Positions 17,757 to 26,552 of a stretch of DNA of 64,000 nucleotides are shown here, one piece after another. The notes beneath the pieces are model-generated. The model had not been told where the DNA came from and searched no databases. It worked only from the letters and a program-made list of their open reading frames with translations. Source of the DNA: Corynebacterium glyciniphilum AJ 3170 (GTDB lineage: Bacteria > Actinomycetota > Actinomycetes > Mycobacteriales > Mycobacteriaceae); NCBI RefSeq assembly GCF_000626675.1, contig NZ_CP006842.1, forward strand, positions 2,604,001-2,668,000, read 5' to 3'. Position numbers and translations under genes: made by a program. Within the stretch, counting starts at the first letter, position 1, and each line of letters starts with the position of its first letter.

Positions 17757-19427
17757 CTACCGGGCGCTGACCTGGCCGAACCGTGAGGCGATCGGCGCGA
17801 GCACCAGCGGGCGCGTCGCGAAGAGCACTCCCACGGTCACGATCACCGCACCGAGCATCCAGAAGAACCCGCCCCAGCCTTCGGCAGGGGTGCCGGCGAA
17901 CATGTGGTTCAGGTTCTTCGTCATACCGGTTGCGAACACGAGGAACACGTGGACGACGATGAACATCACGAAGAACAGCATCGTCGGGAAGTGGATCTTA
18001 CGTGCCACCGGTGCCGGGTAGATCTTGTTCAACTTCGTGGCGTTCTTCGGCCACCACTCGCTCATCCGCAGACCGGAGATGATCGCCAGCGGTGCGGCGA
18101 TGAAGACGATGACGAAGTACATGATCTGCTGCAGGCTGTTGTAGTTGACCCAGCCGTTCTCTTCCGGCCACTGCAGCGAGGCGTACTGCAGCATGTTGGT
18201 GAGCATATTGGGGAAGACTTCCCAGCTGGTGGGCACGATGCGGGCCCAGTGGCCGGAGATGAACAGCAGGACGATGAAGATCACGCCGTTGAGGATCCAC
18301 AGCAGGTCCAGTGAGGTGTGCAGCCACAGGTGGATGCTGATCTTCTTGCCGCCCTTCTTCGGCTGCCAGACCGCCGGGGGCTTCTGCTGCTGGCGAACCC
18401 GCAGACCGGACTGGATGATCATCGCCATGAAGAAGAAGTTCAAGAAGTGGGTCCAGCGGGCCCAGGCCGGGAATCCGTCCTCGACGAAGTCCGGAAGGTG
18501 GTATTCGCCGGGGTAGGTGGCCATGAAGTTCTGTACACCGGAGAGGTCGTAGATCCACCGGGCGACGAAGATGACCACGGCAACTGCGACGGCGGCGATG
18601 ACCAGTCCGATGCCGGCGAGCTTGCCCCACTGTCCCAGGGACTTCTCGCCGATCATGATCGGCTCGCGCTTCTTCTTCGGCTTCTCCTTGGACGCCGAGC
18701 TTCCCGTCTTCGGGGCCGCCGTGGTAGCGGCAGCTGCCGGAGCGCCCGGAGCCGACGGGGCAGCCGCACCCGGCGAAGCGGGAGCGCCCGGAGCACCCGG
18801 AGCCGAGGGAGCACCGGGGGCTGACACCGCGCCCGGAGCGCCCGGCGCCGCCGGCGCAGAGGGTGCACCCGGAGCACCAGGGGCCGACGGGGCGCCGGGG
18901 GCTGCCGGAGCCGAAGGTGCAGAGGGAGCGCCCGGCGCCGCAGGAGCGCCCGGCGCCGCGGGAGCTGCCGGCGCCGCAGGAGCGGCAGGTGCACCAGGTG
19001 CAGAGGGAGCGCCCGGGGCACTAGGCGCACCAGGGGCAGCCGGAGCGCTCGGGGCCGACGGGGCCGACGGGGCCGACGGGGCCGACGGGGCCGACGGGGC
19101 CGACGGGGCCGACGGGGCCGACGGGGCAGCAGAGGCCGCCGGGGCCGCCGGGGCAGAAGGCGCGGAGAGTTTCATAGGAGTACCCGGAGCAGCAGGCTCG
19201 GACGCCGGTTCCGAAGAATTCTCCTTCGCCGCAACCGCGTTGTCAGCAGGTGCCGCCGGAGTCTCCGGAGTCTCCGTCGCAGTCGAGTCAGCGGCCGACT
19301 CCGGTTCAGCGGGAGTGGCAGGGGCGGCAGGCGTCGCCGGAGCCGACGGCGCGGCAGGCGCACCCGGTGCCTGGGCGACAGGCGGCTCCAGCTTCATCGG
19401 CTGGGCCTGTTTGTCGTCGTTGGACAT
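17757..19427 (-). CDS. Cytochrome b/b6-domain membrane protein with long Ala/Pro/Ser/Gly repeat N-terminus
   Basis: The 556-residue product starts at an ATG behind AGGAG. Residues about 8-255 are low-complexity, dominated by Ala, Pro, Ser and Gly (SAP, GAP units) with scattered acidic patches, and look disordered and cytoplasmic. The C-terminal 300 residues hold about five membrane helices with His residues suited to haem b: [54 protein letters not shown]. This matches cytochrome b561/thiosulfate-reductase-type cytochrome b subunits that pass electrons to or from quinone. It is coupled to the small gene upstream. Redox partner is unknown. Confidence 0.82.
   Translation of the reverse strand: MSNDDKQAQPMKLEPPVAQAPGAPAAPSAPATPAAPATPAEPESAADSTATETPETPAAPADNAVAAKENSSEPASEPAAPGTPMKLSAPSAPAAPAASAAPSAPSAPSAPSAPSAPSAPSAPSAPSAPAAPGAPSAPGAPSAPGAPAAPAAPAAPAAPGAPAAPGAPSAPSAPAAPGAPSAPGAPGAPSAPAAPGAPGAVSAPGAPSAPGAPGAPASPGAAAPSAPGAPAAAATTAAPKTGSSASKEKPKKKREPIMIGEKSLGQWGKLAGIGLVIAAVAVAVVIFVARWIYDLSGVQNFMATYPGEYHLPDFVEDGFPAWARWTHFLNFFFMAMIIQSGLRVRQQQKPPAVWQPKKGGKKISIHLWLHTSLDLLWILNGVIFIVLLFISGHWARIVPTSWEVFPNMLTNMLQYASLQWPEENGWVNYNSLQQIMYFVIVFIAAPLAIISGLRMSEWWPKNATKLNKIYPAPVARKIHFPTMLFFVMFIVVHVFLVFATGMTKNLNHMFAGTPAEGWGGFFWMLGAVIVTVGVLFATRPLVLAPIASRFGQVSAR
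19051..19122. repeat. Eight perfect 9-bp tandem repeats
   Basis: GGGGCCGAC is repeated eight times without change (19051-19122). On the minus strand it encodes eight Ala-Pro-Ser units of the repeat region. The unit length is a multiple of three, so slippage would change length without frameshift. Confidence 0.95.
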
Positions 19428-19438
19428 TGTGTAGTCTC

Positions 19439-19756
19439 CTACTGCTTTCGCTCGTCAATAGCGCTGGTGAGTTGTGGAACAGATGCGGGCAGGCCATCCC
19501 TGCCGCCACCGTCGTCCGTCACGAGGATCATAGCGTCCGGCGCTTCCGCGACCACCACAACAACCGGTGTGCCCGGGTGCTTCGGGCCGACGGATCGTCC
19601 GGGAATCATTGCCTCGACCGAGTCGCGGCCAAGGTTGAGGTGAGGGTCCATGCAGAACCTGCCGCCCCTACAGACATGACGTCGCACGAACGTACGGCGC
19701 GCCCGTGGGGACAACGACACCGGGGAAACATGCCCGGCACCGACGGCGGATTTCAT
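19439..19756 (-). CDS. Hypothetical protein upstream of cytochrome b-like gene
   Basis: A 105-residue frame starts at an ATG behind AGAAGAGG and ends with a TAG inside the AGGAG ribosome site of the cytochrome b-like gene, 11 bases before its start. This tight arrangement supports a real, coupled gene. The product is basic at the N-terminus (RRTFVRRHVCRGGRFC) with a Cys-x6-Cys pair and then a soluble, acidic second half containing TPVVVVVAEAPDAMILVTDDG, which could form a small alpha/beta domain. I do not recognise the family; a redox or metal role is only suggested by the Cys pair and neighbour. Confidence 0.55.
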   Translation of the reverse strand: MKSAVGAGHVSPVSLSPRARRTFVRRHVCRGGRFCMDPHLNLGRDSVEAMIPGRSVGPKHPGTPVVVVVAEAPDAMILVTDDGGGRDGLPASVPQLTSAIDERKQ

Positions 19757-19947
19757 GTGACCTGAACCTCTTCTGAAACGATAACTACCTCACAAGACAG
19801 GATAGCGGACATGTGCCCCATGTCACGAATAAACCGGGAATTCACTCGCCTGAACTTGTCCCTCATCCCTCCCGGTTCCCTCGGCCATCGGAAATTATAG
19901 GTAGCCTGTCCTTACTACATCACCACATACGAAGGAGTGTGCCTGAG

Positions 19948-20742
19948 ATGCCGGGCCATCACGAACACCCGTATTCATTCGACCACCTCATCCACATTGT
20001 CGACGACCTCGAGGCCGCCATGACGTCCTACGACAACCTCGGCCTCCCCACCCATGCCGCATTGTCGATGCCAGGATTCCGCAACGCTGCGTGGGGGATC
20101 GACGATGCGCGCTACATCGAACTCGCCGTGATCGACGACTGGGACGCAGCATCGGGTTCGATATACGGCGAAACCCTCTCGGTAATGCGCCCGACCATCG
20201 AAGCTTCGACGACGCCGGGACTGGCCAGCTTCGCTGTCCATGTCCCCGACGCCCCTGCAACGGCTGCGTTATTTCGTGATGCCGGCTACCAGGTCACGGT
20301 CTGCGACATTCGGTTCGATGACCAGGTCGACGGACAGGACGCCGGTTTCACCGAGGTCTTCGTCACTGATGCACCGGCCTGGTTCCCCTTCTTCATCAGT
20401 TACAGCCCTCCGCGAGAGGTGATCGCTCAGTTGCGCACCGACCATCGGGTCACACAAGGGGGCGACAGTGAGCCTCCCAGCGAGCGCGGACCGGACCTGG
20501 TGTCACTCCTGGCCTACAGCCACACACCGTCGCATGATGCCCGAGTTCTCTCCGAACTTCTCAGGTGCGAGCTCCGGGGCACCACAGTGGCGTTGCCGGG
20601 CGCACAGGTCCACTTCGAACACTCGCCGTCGCCTGACACCACCCCGGGGCTCTACGGATTCAGCGTGCGGCGCGCAGGGCTCACGGAATCCCCTGCCTTC
20701 GTCGCAGGTGCCATGGCGACCTCCGCCATCACTCAGGAGTAA
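19948..20742 (+). CDS. VOC-superfamily (glyoxalase-like domain) protein
   Basis: The 264-residue product starts at the ATG behind GAAGGAG; the open frame upstream is not needed. The opening FDHLIHIVDDLEAAMTSYDNLGLP is characteristic of the glyoxalase-like domain (PF13468 type), with a metal-type His at the start. LASFAVHVPDAPATAALFRDAGY near residue 93 begins the second module. A conserved enzymatic activity is not known for this group. TATAGG near 19896 is a likely -10. Its neighbours do not point to a pathway. Confidence 0.75.
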   Translation: MPGHHEHPYSFDHLIHIVDDLEAAMTSYDNLGLPTHAALSMPGFRNAAWGIDDARYIELAVIDDWDAASGSIYGETLSVMRPTIEASTTPGLASFAVHVPDAPATAALFRDAGYQVTVCDIRFDDQVDGQDAGFTEVFVTDAPAWFPFFISYSPPREVIAQLRTDHRVTQGGDSEPPSERGPDLVSLLAYSHTPSHDARVLSELLRCELRGTTVALPGAQVHFEHSPSPDTTPGLYGFSVRRAGLTESPAFVAGAMATSAITQE

Positions 20743-21552
20743 TCATCCTCCGAGTTCGCCTTGAAAGCGATCAACGACGTCCCCGGCACGCTGGCTGCGT
20801 TCCGGGTCTTTCGCGGCGGTCGCCACGATCAGCGCCTCCAACACGGCAACGGTCGGAACGTAGCTGGGACTGAAGTCAGGGTTGCCCCGTCCGATAGCCA
20901 ATGCCACCGCACTGCGCGGATCTGAGGTCAGCACCCCCTCGGTCAACTGGACAACGGGAACGCCGAGCTCCGTAGCACGGATGAAAAGCACGTCCGCCTC
21001 CATGGATGTACCGTCATAAGCCAACAAAAGGATAACGTCATCGTCGCGGAGAATCGCGATGTCATCGGCAAACCCCAGTCCGGTTGTACCGATCGCCACG
21101 GCGATCAGTCCTGTACGGACACTTCGCGCTGCGGCATACTCGGCGATGTGACGTGACGGACCGAAACCGACCAGAACGATCCGGTTCGCCTGCGCCATGA
21201 GTTCCACCACGTTGAGCAGGTCGTCCTCATTCACCCTCTCCACAAGTGACTCAGCCCCACCGACGTGCTCACGAATAGTGCGGGACACTGCGCCGTCCCG
21301 CAAGGAAGCGCCCATTCGACCGCCGCGCGACAAGTCGTCGGCGAGTCTCTCCCTGAGATCATCGAGCCCTTCGAAGCCCAGTTTCCGAACGGTACGCACC
21401 ACTGTCGCATCGCTGACACCAACAGCTTCTGCGAGACGGAGTGCTGAATGATGCCCCACGCTGTGAGGATTCTTCGCCATGAAATCCGCCACCCGGGTCT
21501 CCGCGGGAGTAAGGCTCCTGCGGCGCGCCTCGATTCTCTCCACCAACTCCAT
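20743..21552 (-). CDS. MurR/RpiR-family transcriptional regulator
   Basis: The 269-residue protein has an N-terminal RpiR helix-turn-helix (LTPAETRVADFMAKNP, RLAEAVGVSDATVVRTVRKLGF, residues 14-63) and a C-terminal SIS sugar-isomerase-like sensor domain (NRIVLVGFGPSRHIAEYAA, DDDVILLLAYDGTSMEADVLFIRA). RpiR proteins usually sense phosphosugars and repress or activate nearby catabolic genes. Here the divergent neighbours are ABC exporters, so it may control them through the palindrome at 21593-21614, 41 bases before its own start. Its ligand is unknown. Confidence 0.9.
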   Translation of the reverse strand: MELVERIEARRRSLTPAETRVADFMAKNPHSVGHHSALRLAEAVGVSDATVVRTVRKLGFEGLDDLRERLADDLSRGGRMGASLRDGAVSRTIREHVGGAESLVERVNEDDLLNVVELMAQANRIVLVGFGPSRHIAEYAAARSVRTGLIAVAIGTTGLGFADDIAILRDDDVILLLAYDGTSMEADVLFIRATELGVPVVQLTEGVLTSDPRSAVALAIGRGNPDFSPSYVPTVAVLEALIVATAAKDPERSQRAGDVVDRFQGELGG

Positions 21553-21592
21553 GTCGTGAACACTACTAGGGCCTCGTCAGGAAGAGAGTTAT

Positions 21593-21614
21593 GTTCACCT
21601 CATATGAGGTGAAC
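21593..21614. promoter_or_regulatory. Perfect 22-bp palindrome between RpiR regulator and ABC exporter genes
   Basis: GTTCACCTCAT (21593-21603) is followed directly by its exact reverse complement (21604-21614). It lies in the divergent intergenic region, just upstream of a TGCTAG-type -10 (about 21628) for the exporter. The right arm continues as GAGGTGAACCTC, a second overlapping near-palindrome. It is most likely an operator. Confidence 0.75.
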
Positions 21615-21706
21615 CTCACTTGCTTCATGCTAGCGTACGTGCTGTCCCGCTCAGCACCCTACGGAACCTCGTCGACATCACGACGGGCAGAACAGGAAAT
21701 CGTTTC

Positions 21707-23443
21707 ATGGCCCTGACCTCCCCCGTCGCCGCCGACGGCGAATCACTGCGTAGCCACGCCTTCGGAGTCCGCTGGCCGCTACTGCTGCAGGCACCGGAGC
21801 GACCACGTATCGCAGACCCGGTTGTCGTCGATGATGCCCCCACCCCGGCACAGTTCACCTGGCGGGTAATCCTGGGCGCGAAGAAGTTCACCCTGCCCGG
21901 CGGTGGTCTGCTGATCCTCTCGAATATCGCCGCCGCGGCGCTGCCGGTGATCGCCGGCACAGCCGTGGACCGCGGTATCGCGGCCGGCGACCTGGGCCAA
22001 CTGCTGCTCTGGACCATCGTACTGGCACTCGACGTAGGGGTGATGTCCCTCACCTTCCGCTTCGGCTCACGTATGGGCTTTTTCGGTATGCAGACCGTGC
22101 AACACCGGCTACGCATGCAGGTCACCGAACGACTACTGCACCCGGCAGGAATGAAGGACCGCCGGCTCGGCGGTGCGCTGCTGTCCATAGCCACGGGCGA
22201 CGTCTTCCGTCTGGCAGCGACGATGCAGTTGGGGATCTACCCCGTCGGCGAGATTGCGGCCATCCTCGCGTCTGCGGTGATCCTGCTGACCATCTCCTGG
22301 CCGCTCGGACTCGCCGTACTGATCGGCGGGCCACTGATGCTGTGGCTGATGACGTCAGCCGGACGCCCCCTGCAACGCCGGAGCAGGGAACAGCAGGCCC
22401 TCGCCGCCGGTGCGACGGGGCGGGCAACGGACCTGATCACCGGATACCGGGTGATCAAAGGACTGCGTGCAGAAACCGAGGCTTCGGCACGGTACTTCGG
22501 TGTGAGTCAACTGGCCATGGACGGCGCCCTGCGTGCCAGGTCGTCCCGGGCGCTCTTCCTCGTGTCGATGAACACCGTCACCGGCGTGTTCATCGCCGCA
22601 CTGACCGTTTGTGCCGCCTGGTTCGCGTTGACTGGACGTTTGAGCGTCGGAGAACTGGTAGCCGTCGTCGGAGTGACTCAGTTTCTCGTCGGACCTTTGA
22701 CGATGCTTCCGGCGAACGCAGGCGCCATCTGGGCCACGGGTGTCGCCTCGGCGGAACGTGTGCTGGATCTTCTCCGCGCCCCCGTTGAACACGACGGAGC
22801 TTCCGGACCGTCCGTCCAGGCACCGGCGTCTCCGGGAGTGCGGGTCGTGTATGACGGTGCCGACGTCCTCACTGCTGCCCCCGGCGAGTTCGTAGGGGTG
22901 CGCACCGGAGGAAGAACAAGTCGCGATCTCATCACACTTCTGGCGGACGGTCGTTCCACCGGCGGCTCCGGGCAGGTTGTCCTGACGGCGTCCCGTTCGG
23001 ACGACACCGACGCCGCCTCACTGCCGATCGAGGCCTATCGAGCGAGCGTGCTCACTGCTCCGCACGCCGCGGACCTCTTTGACGGCACGATCCGGGAGAA
23101 CCTCACGCCGGGCCGGACTGACACCGATGTCCTCCTCTACTCGGCGTTGCATGCCGCCGCCTGCGACGACATCGTCGAGTCGCTGCCGGAAGGGGTGGAG
23201 ACCCGGGTAGGCGAGGGTGGTACGAGTCTGTCCGGCGGGCAGCGTCAACGAGTCGCGTTAGCCCGGGCACTGACGGCAGACCCACCGGTTCTCGTCCTTC
23301 ACGAGCCCACCACCGCCGTCGACGCGGTCACAGAGAACGCTGTGGCATCCCGTCTCGGAGCCTTCCGCAGTGGGCGCACCACGTTGGTACTCACCGAGTC
23401 ACCGACCATGCTGGCGAACTGTGACAGGGTGGTGGAACTGTGA
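21707..23443 (+). CDS. ABC exporter half-transporter with degenerate ATP site (subunit 1)
   Basis: The ATG at 21707 (behind AGGAA) gives 578 residues; the frame is open 29 codons further up. Six helices of an ABC exporter membrane domain fill residues 40-330. In the nucleotide-binding domain the Walker A lysine motif is lost (VRTGGRTSRDL near 397). The signature LSGGQRQR is intact near 507, Walker B reads VLVLHEPTTA (Asp replaced by His) near 527, and the H-loop His is lost (LVLTESP near 559). It should pair with the next gene product. The substrate could be a peptide, lipid or siderophore-like compound; nothing in the sequence decides. Confidence 0.87.
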   Translation: MALTSPVAADGESLRSHAFGVRWPLLLQAPERPRIADPVVVDDAPTPAQFTWRVILGAKKFTLPGGGLLILSNIAAAALPVIAGTAVDRGIAAGDLGQLLLWTIVLALDVGVMSLTFRFGSRMGFFGMQTVQHRLRMQVTERLLHPAGMKDRRLGGALLSIATGDVFRLAATMQLGIYPVGEIAAILASAVILLTISWPLGLAVLIGGPLMLWLMTSAGRPLQRRSREQQALAAGATGRATDLITGYRVIKGLRAETEASARYFGVSQLAMDGALRARSSRALFLVSMNTVTGVFIAALTVCAAWFALTGRLSVGELVAVVGVTQFLVGPLTMLPANAGAIWATGVASAERVLDLLRAPVEHDGASGPSVQAPASPGVRVVYDGADVLTAAPGEFVGVRTGGRTSRDLITLLADGRSTGGSGQVVLTASRSDDTDAASLPIEAYRASVLTAPHAADLFDGTIRENLTPGRTDTDVLLYSALHAAACDDIVESLPEGVETRVGEGGTSLSGGQRQRVALARALTADPPVLVLHEPTTAVDAVTENAVASRLGAFRSGRTTLVLTESPTMLANCDRVVEL

Positions 23444-25185
23444 GCGGCCCCGAGCGTCTTCCTGTGGCTACAGGGCGTCGGTCCACCGCGGCCGTCTGGC
23501 AGGCCCTCTCAGGGCGGCGTGCGTTACTGATCTTCGCTGCCGCCATCTCCGCTGGCGCGGCGGCACTGGAGCTGGTGACCCCTGCGCTGCTCGGCACCAT
23601 TGTCGACGATATTTCCGACGGCGGTGAGAACCGACCGATATGGCTCTACGGGGGATTGATCGCCGCCGCCGTCATCGCTGCTTCTGCACTGAGCGTCCTC
23701 GGGGTGCTCCTGGCGTCGCGCGTGCTGGAGCGACTTCTGGCCACACTGCGTGAACGCCTGGTGACGACTGCTCTGCGCATGCCCCAGGAGAGGGTCGAAC
23801 GGTCCGGCACCGGCGACCTGGTGTCCCGGGCCAGCGATGACGTGGCCCAGGTCTCCGAGGCGCTGTCCCAGGTCCTGCCGTCCCTGTCTCGGACCGTGTT
23901 CACCATCATTCTGACCTTGGGCGGTCTGTTCCTGCTGGACTGGCGTTTCGGACTGACGTTTCTCGCCGCGGTCCCGTTGTACTGGTTTGCTCTGCGGTGG
24001 TACGTCAGGCTGGCGCCACCGCTGTACGCCGCCGAACGGGCCGCATTCGGTACCCGCGCCCACCACCTGTTGTCAGCGTTGAAAGGACTGGACACGGTAC
24101 TGGCCTACCGGCTGTCCGGGTGGCACTCCGTGCGCATCGCACTGTCATCGTGGGCCGTCGCCACCTGGGCATTGCGGGCCCGTACGGTACAGACGATGTT
24201 CGCCTGGCGCATCGACCTCGCCTTCGTCGCTGTCCTGAGCACCGTCCTGTTTGTCGGCTACGGACTGGTCGGGGCGGATCTGGTCACCGTTGGTGCGGCC
24301 ACGACCGCAGTGCTGTACTTCCTGCGGCTCCAAGGCCCACTGCGGGGCCTGATGATCGAGATCGACACGCTGCAGGCGGCTGCGGCCTCGTTGGCCCGCA
24401 TCATCGGGGTCACCGACCTCGGTTCCACCCGAGACGCCGCGGAAGCTACTGACGCCGCGGAATCGGCTGACGGCCAGCCCGGAGGTCATGTCCGTGTCAA
24501 CTCCGTGCGGTTCGCCTATCAGGGCGGCACCGATGTCCTCCACGACGTCTCCCTCACCATTCCGGCCGGGCAACGCGTCGCCGTGGTCGGTACGTCCGGT
24601 GCCGGAAAGACGACCCTCGCGGCACTCATCGCCGGCATCCACCGGCCGTCCACCGGCACTGTGGACGCTCCCGTCGACACGATGCTGGTCAGCCAGGAGA
24701 CCCACATCTTCTCCGGGACTCTGCGGGACAATCTCACACTGGCAGCACCCGACGTCGACGATAAGGACCTGGTCACGGCGCTGACTCGTGTCGGCGCCGC
24801 GGACCTCCTCGAGGAGCTCACTCTCGGGCTGGATTCCCCGATCGGAGTACAGGGACACCCGCTCACCGCAGCACAGGAACAGCACCTCGCCCTCACCCGA
24901 CTGCTCATCGCTGACCCTGATCTCGCGATCCTGGACGAAGCCACTGCCGAGGCTGGCTCAGCGCACGCCGCGGTCCTCGATCGCGCCGCCGAGGTCGTAC
25001 TGCAGGGTCGCACCGGTGTAGTCATCGCCCACCGCCTGTCCCAGGCCGCCGCGTGCGACCGGATCGTACTCATGGAGCAGGGACGCGTCCTCGAGGACGG
25101 CAGTCACGACGCACTCGTCGCCGCCGGAGGCCCTTACTCCCGCTTATGGGCAGCCTGGAATGCCAACAGGACGCCGCACACCTGA
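23440..25185 (+). CDS. ABC exporter half-transporter with intact Walker motifs and degenerate signature (subunit 2)
   Basis: The GTG start overlaps the previous stop (GTGA, 23440-23443). The 581-residue product has a six-helix membrane domain and a nucleotide-binding domain with Walker A GTSGAGKTT near 384, Q-loop SQETHIFSGTL near 415, Walker B LAILDEATAE near 495 and H-loop VIAHRLS near 527. The signature is degenerate (PLTAAQEQHLAL near 473 instead of LSGGQ). Combined with subunit 1, one composite site is fully consensus (Walker A/B/H of this subunit plus LSGGQ of subunit 1) and the other is dead, as in other heterodimeric exporters. Confidence 0.9.
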   Translation: MSGPERLPVATGRRSTAAVWQALSGRRALLIFAAAISAGAAALELVTPALLGTIVDDISDGGENRPIWLYGGLIAAAVIAASALSVLGVLLASRVLERLLATLRERLVTTALRMPQERVERSGTGDLVSRASDDVAQVSEALSQVLPSLSRTVFTIILTLGGLFLLDWRFGLTFLAAVPLYWFALRWYVRLAPPLYAAERAAFGTRAHHLLSALKGLDTVLAYRLSGWHSVRIALSSWAVATWALRARTVQTMFAWRIDLAFVAVLSTVLFVGYGLVGADLVTVGAATTAVLYFLRLQGPLRGLMIEIDTLQAAAASLARIIGVTDLGSTRDAAEATDAAESADGQPGGHVRVNSVRFAYQGGTDVLHDVSLTIPAGQRVAVVGTSGAGKTTLAALIAGIHRPSTGTVDAPVDTMLVSQETHIFSGTLRDNLTLAAPDVDDKDLVTALTRVGAADLLEELTLGLDSPIGVQGHPLTAAQEQHLALTRLLIADPDLAILDEATAEAGSAHAAVLDRAAEVVLQGRTGVVIAHRLSQAAACDRIVLMEQGRVLEDGSHDALVAAGGPYSRLWAAWNANRTPHT

Positions 25186-25253
25186 GCCGGAACGGGCATA
25201 CCATGGGGTTTTACACCTCATCGTGCACACATACTCCTGAAAGGGGAAGTGCC

Positions 25254-25862
25254 ATGCCCTCACCCACTTCACCGTCGGCGTCACAGTCGCCCTCATCATC
25301 CTCTTTCCTCTCGACGCTGCGTCAGCGGGGCGCACAGTTCCTGCTCTGGCGGGGCATCGTCGGCGTCATCATGGGCCTCCTCCTGATCTTCTTCCCTTTC
25401 AGCTCAGCTATCGTGATGAGCCTGTTTGTGGGTGCCTGGATGATCGTCGACGGCCTCGTCGCCTCCGGCCAGGCCTTCGACCTCAAGAAGGCTGGAGCAC
25501 CGTGGGGTTGGACCATGACCGAGGGCATCGTCGCCGTCGTCGCCGGCATCGCGATCCTGCTGATCCCCGGCGTCTTCGCGATCATCAGCTCGTTCTTCAT
25601 CATCGGCTTCCTGGCCATCGGCCTGGTGATCAGCGGCATCACCCAGCTGAGCGTCCCACAGTCGCTGCGGAACGGCTGGACGGTGGCAGCCGGTGCCATC
25701 AACGTGATCTTCGGCATCCTCCTCGGTGTCCTGGCAATCCTCAACCCCGTCGACAACGTATGGACCCTGGCATGGGTCGCCGGGGTGTACGCCCTCATCC
25801 TGGGCATCTCCGCGATCGTCATTTCATTCCGTATGCGCAGGTCAGGGAATACGGCGACGTAA
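25254..25862 (+). CDS. HdeD/DUF308 family membrane protein (paralog 1)
   Basis: This 202-residue protein starts at the ATG behind AAGGGGAAG. After a Ser/Pro-rich 22-residue tail it has six helices in the two-by-three layout of the HdeD/DUF308 family: LLWRGIVGVIMGLLLIFFPF, MSLFVGAWMIVDG, GWTMTEGIVAVVAGIAILLIPG, and INVIFGILLGVLAI near the end. E. coli HdeD is linked to acid resistance at high cell density; the molecular role is not established. The next gene is a paralog. Confidence 0.85.
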   Translation: MPSPTSPSASQSPSSSSFLSTLRQRGAQFLLWRGIVGVIMGLLLIFFPFSSAIVMSLFVGAWMIVDGLVASGQAFDLKKAGAPWGWTMTEGIVAVVAGIAILLIPGVFAIISSFFIIGFLAIGLVISGITQLSVPQSLRNGWTVAAGAINVIFGILLGVLAILNPVDNVWTLAWVAGVYALILGISAIVISFRMRRSGNTAT

Positions 25863-25899
25863 CGCTCCGCCAGCGCCGTCACAGTAATCCCCATAGGAG

Positions 25900-25928
25900 T
25901 TGTGCGGTCTCCTTACGCAGGTCTACGA
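25900..25928 (+). promoter_or_regulatory. Promoter of the second HdeD-like gene
   Basis: TTGTGC (25900-25905) and TACGAT (25923-25928) are separated by 17 bases, and an in-frame ATG follows nine bases after the -10, so initiation may be leaderless. Confidence 0.6.
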
Positions 25929-25937
25929 TCGATCGCC

Positions 25938-26531
25938 ATGATCACCCGTCCTGGGGACACCACTGAGTGTTCTTATGCAGTACCCGGCCCTCACCTCGGT
26001 CGGCATCTCCGTGACACCGGCGGAAAGATGCTCCTGTGGCGAGGCGGGTTGAGTGTCGTCGTCGGCCTGGCGCTGCTCCTCTTCCCCATCGAGACCGCGA
26101 CGGTCGTGGGGTTGGTCATCGGCCTGTGGCTACTCGTCGACGGTTTCAGCACAGTCGGCCTCGCTGTCCAGCAGCGTTCCCATGCCGCCTCCTGCGGATT
26201 CACGATGTTCTCCGGTATCGTCACCGCGCTGGCAGGCGTCGCCGTGCTTCTTTTCCCCGTCGCATTCGCCATCGTCGGTGCCATGGCCGTCCTGTGGATC
26301 ATGGCCCTGGGCCTGGTCCTCACCGGCATCGCGCGCACCGCGTCACGCGCTGGTGGCTGGAGCCTGGCAACCGGCCTGCTCAACATCGTCTTCGGTGTGC
26401 TTCTCGGAGGGCTCGCCCTCGCCGAACCAGCCGGCGGTCTCGTCGCCCTGGCATGGATCCTCGGTGTGTATGCGCTGCTGTTCGGTGCACTCTCCATCAT
26501 CATCGGAATCCGGTTGCGCCGCGCCCACTAG
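25938..26531 (+). CDS. HdeD/DUF308 family membrane protein (paralog 2)
   Basis: The 197-residue product begins MITRPGDTTE and repeats the plan of its upstream neighbour: KMLLWRGGLSVVVGLALLLFPIE, IGLWLLVDGFSTV, FSGIVTALAGVAVLLFP, LNIVFGVLLGGLALAEP and a final LAWILGVYALLFGALSIIIGIRLR. ATG 25938 is preferred to the GTG at 25902 because the AGGAG before the latter is only two bases away, while TACGAT lies at leaderless distance from 25938. Function unknown beyond family membership. Confidence 0.82.
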   Translation: MITRPGDTTECSYAVPGPHLGRHLRDTGGKMLLWRGGLSVVVGLALLLFPIETATVVGLVIGLWLLVDGFSTVGLAVQQRSHAASCGFTMFSGIVTALAGVAVLLFPVAFAIVGAMAVLWIMALGLVLTGIARTASRAGGWSLATGLLNIVFGVLLGGLALAEPAGGLVALAWILGVYALLFGALSIIIGIRLRRAH

Positions 26532-26552
26532 TCCCGGCGTACCGTCGGGGGC

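Noticed and set aside
18571..19434. 287-codon plus-strand frame encoding a collagen-like GAPGA repeat
   Set aside because: It is the exact antisense of the Ala/Pro/Ser repeat region; the minus frame has a ribosome site and a recognisable membrane domain, the plus frame has neither.
19895..19918. Iron-box-like AGGTAGCCTGTCCTTA before the glyoxalase-like gene
   Set aside because: The DtxR/IdeR core needs one more base between half-sites; the match requires a gap and overlaps a TATAGG -10, so it is not convincing.
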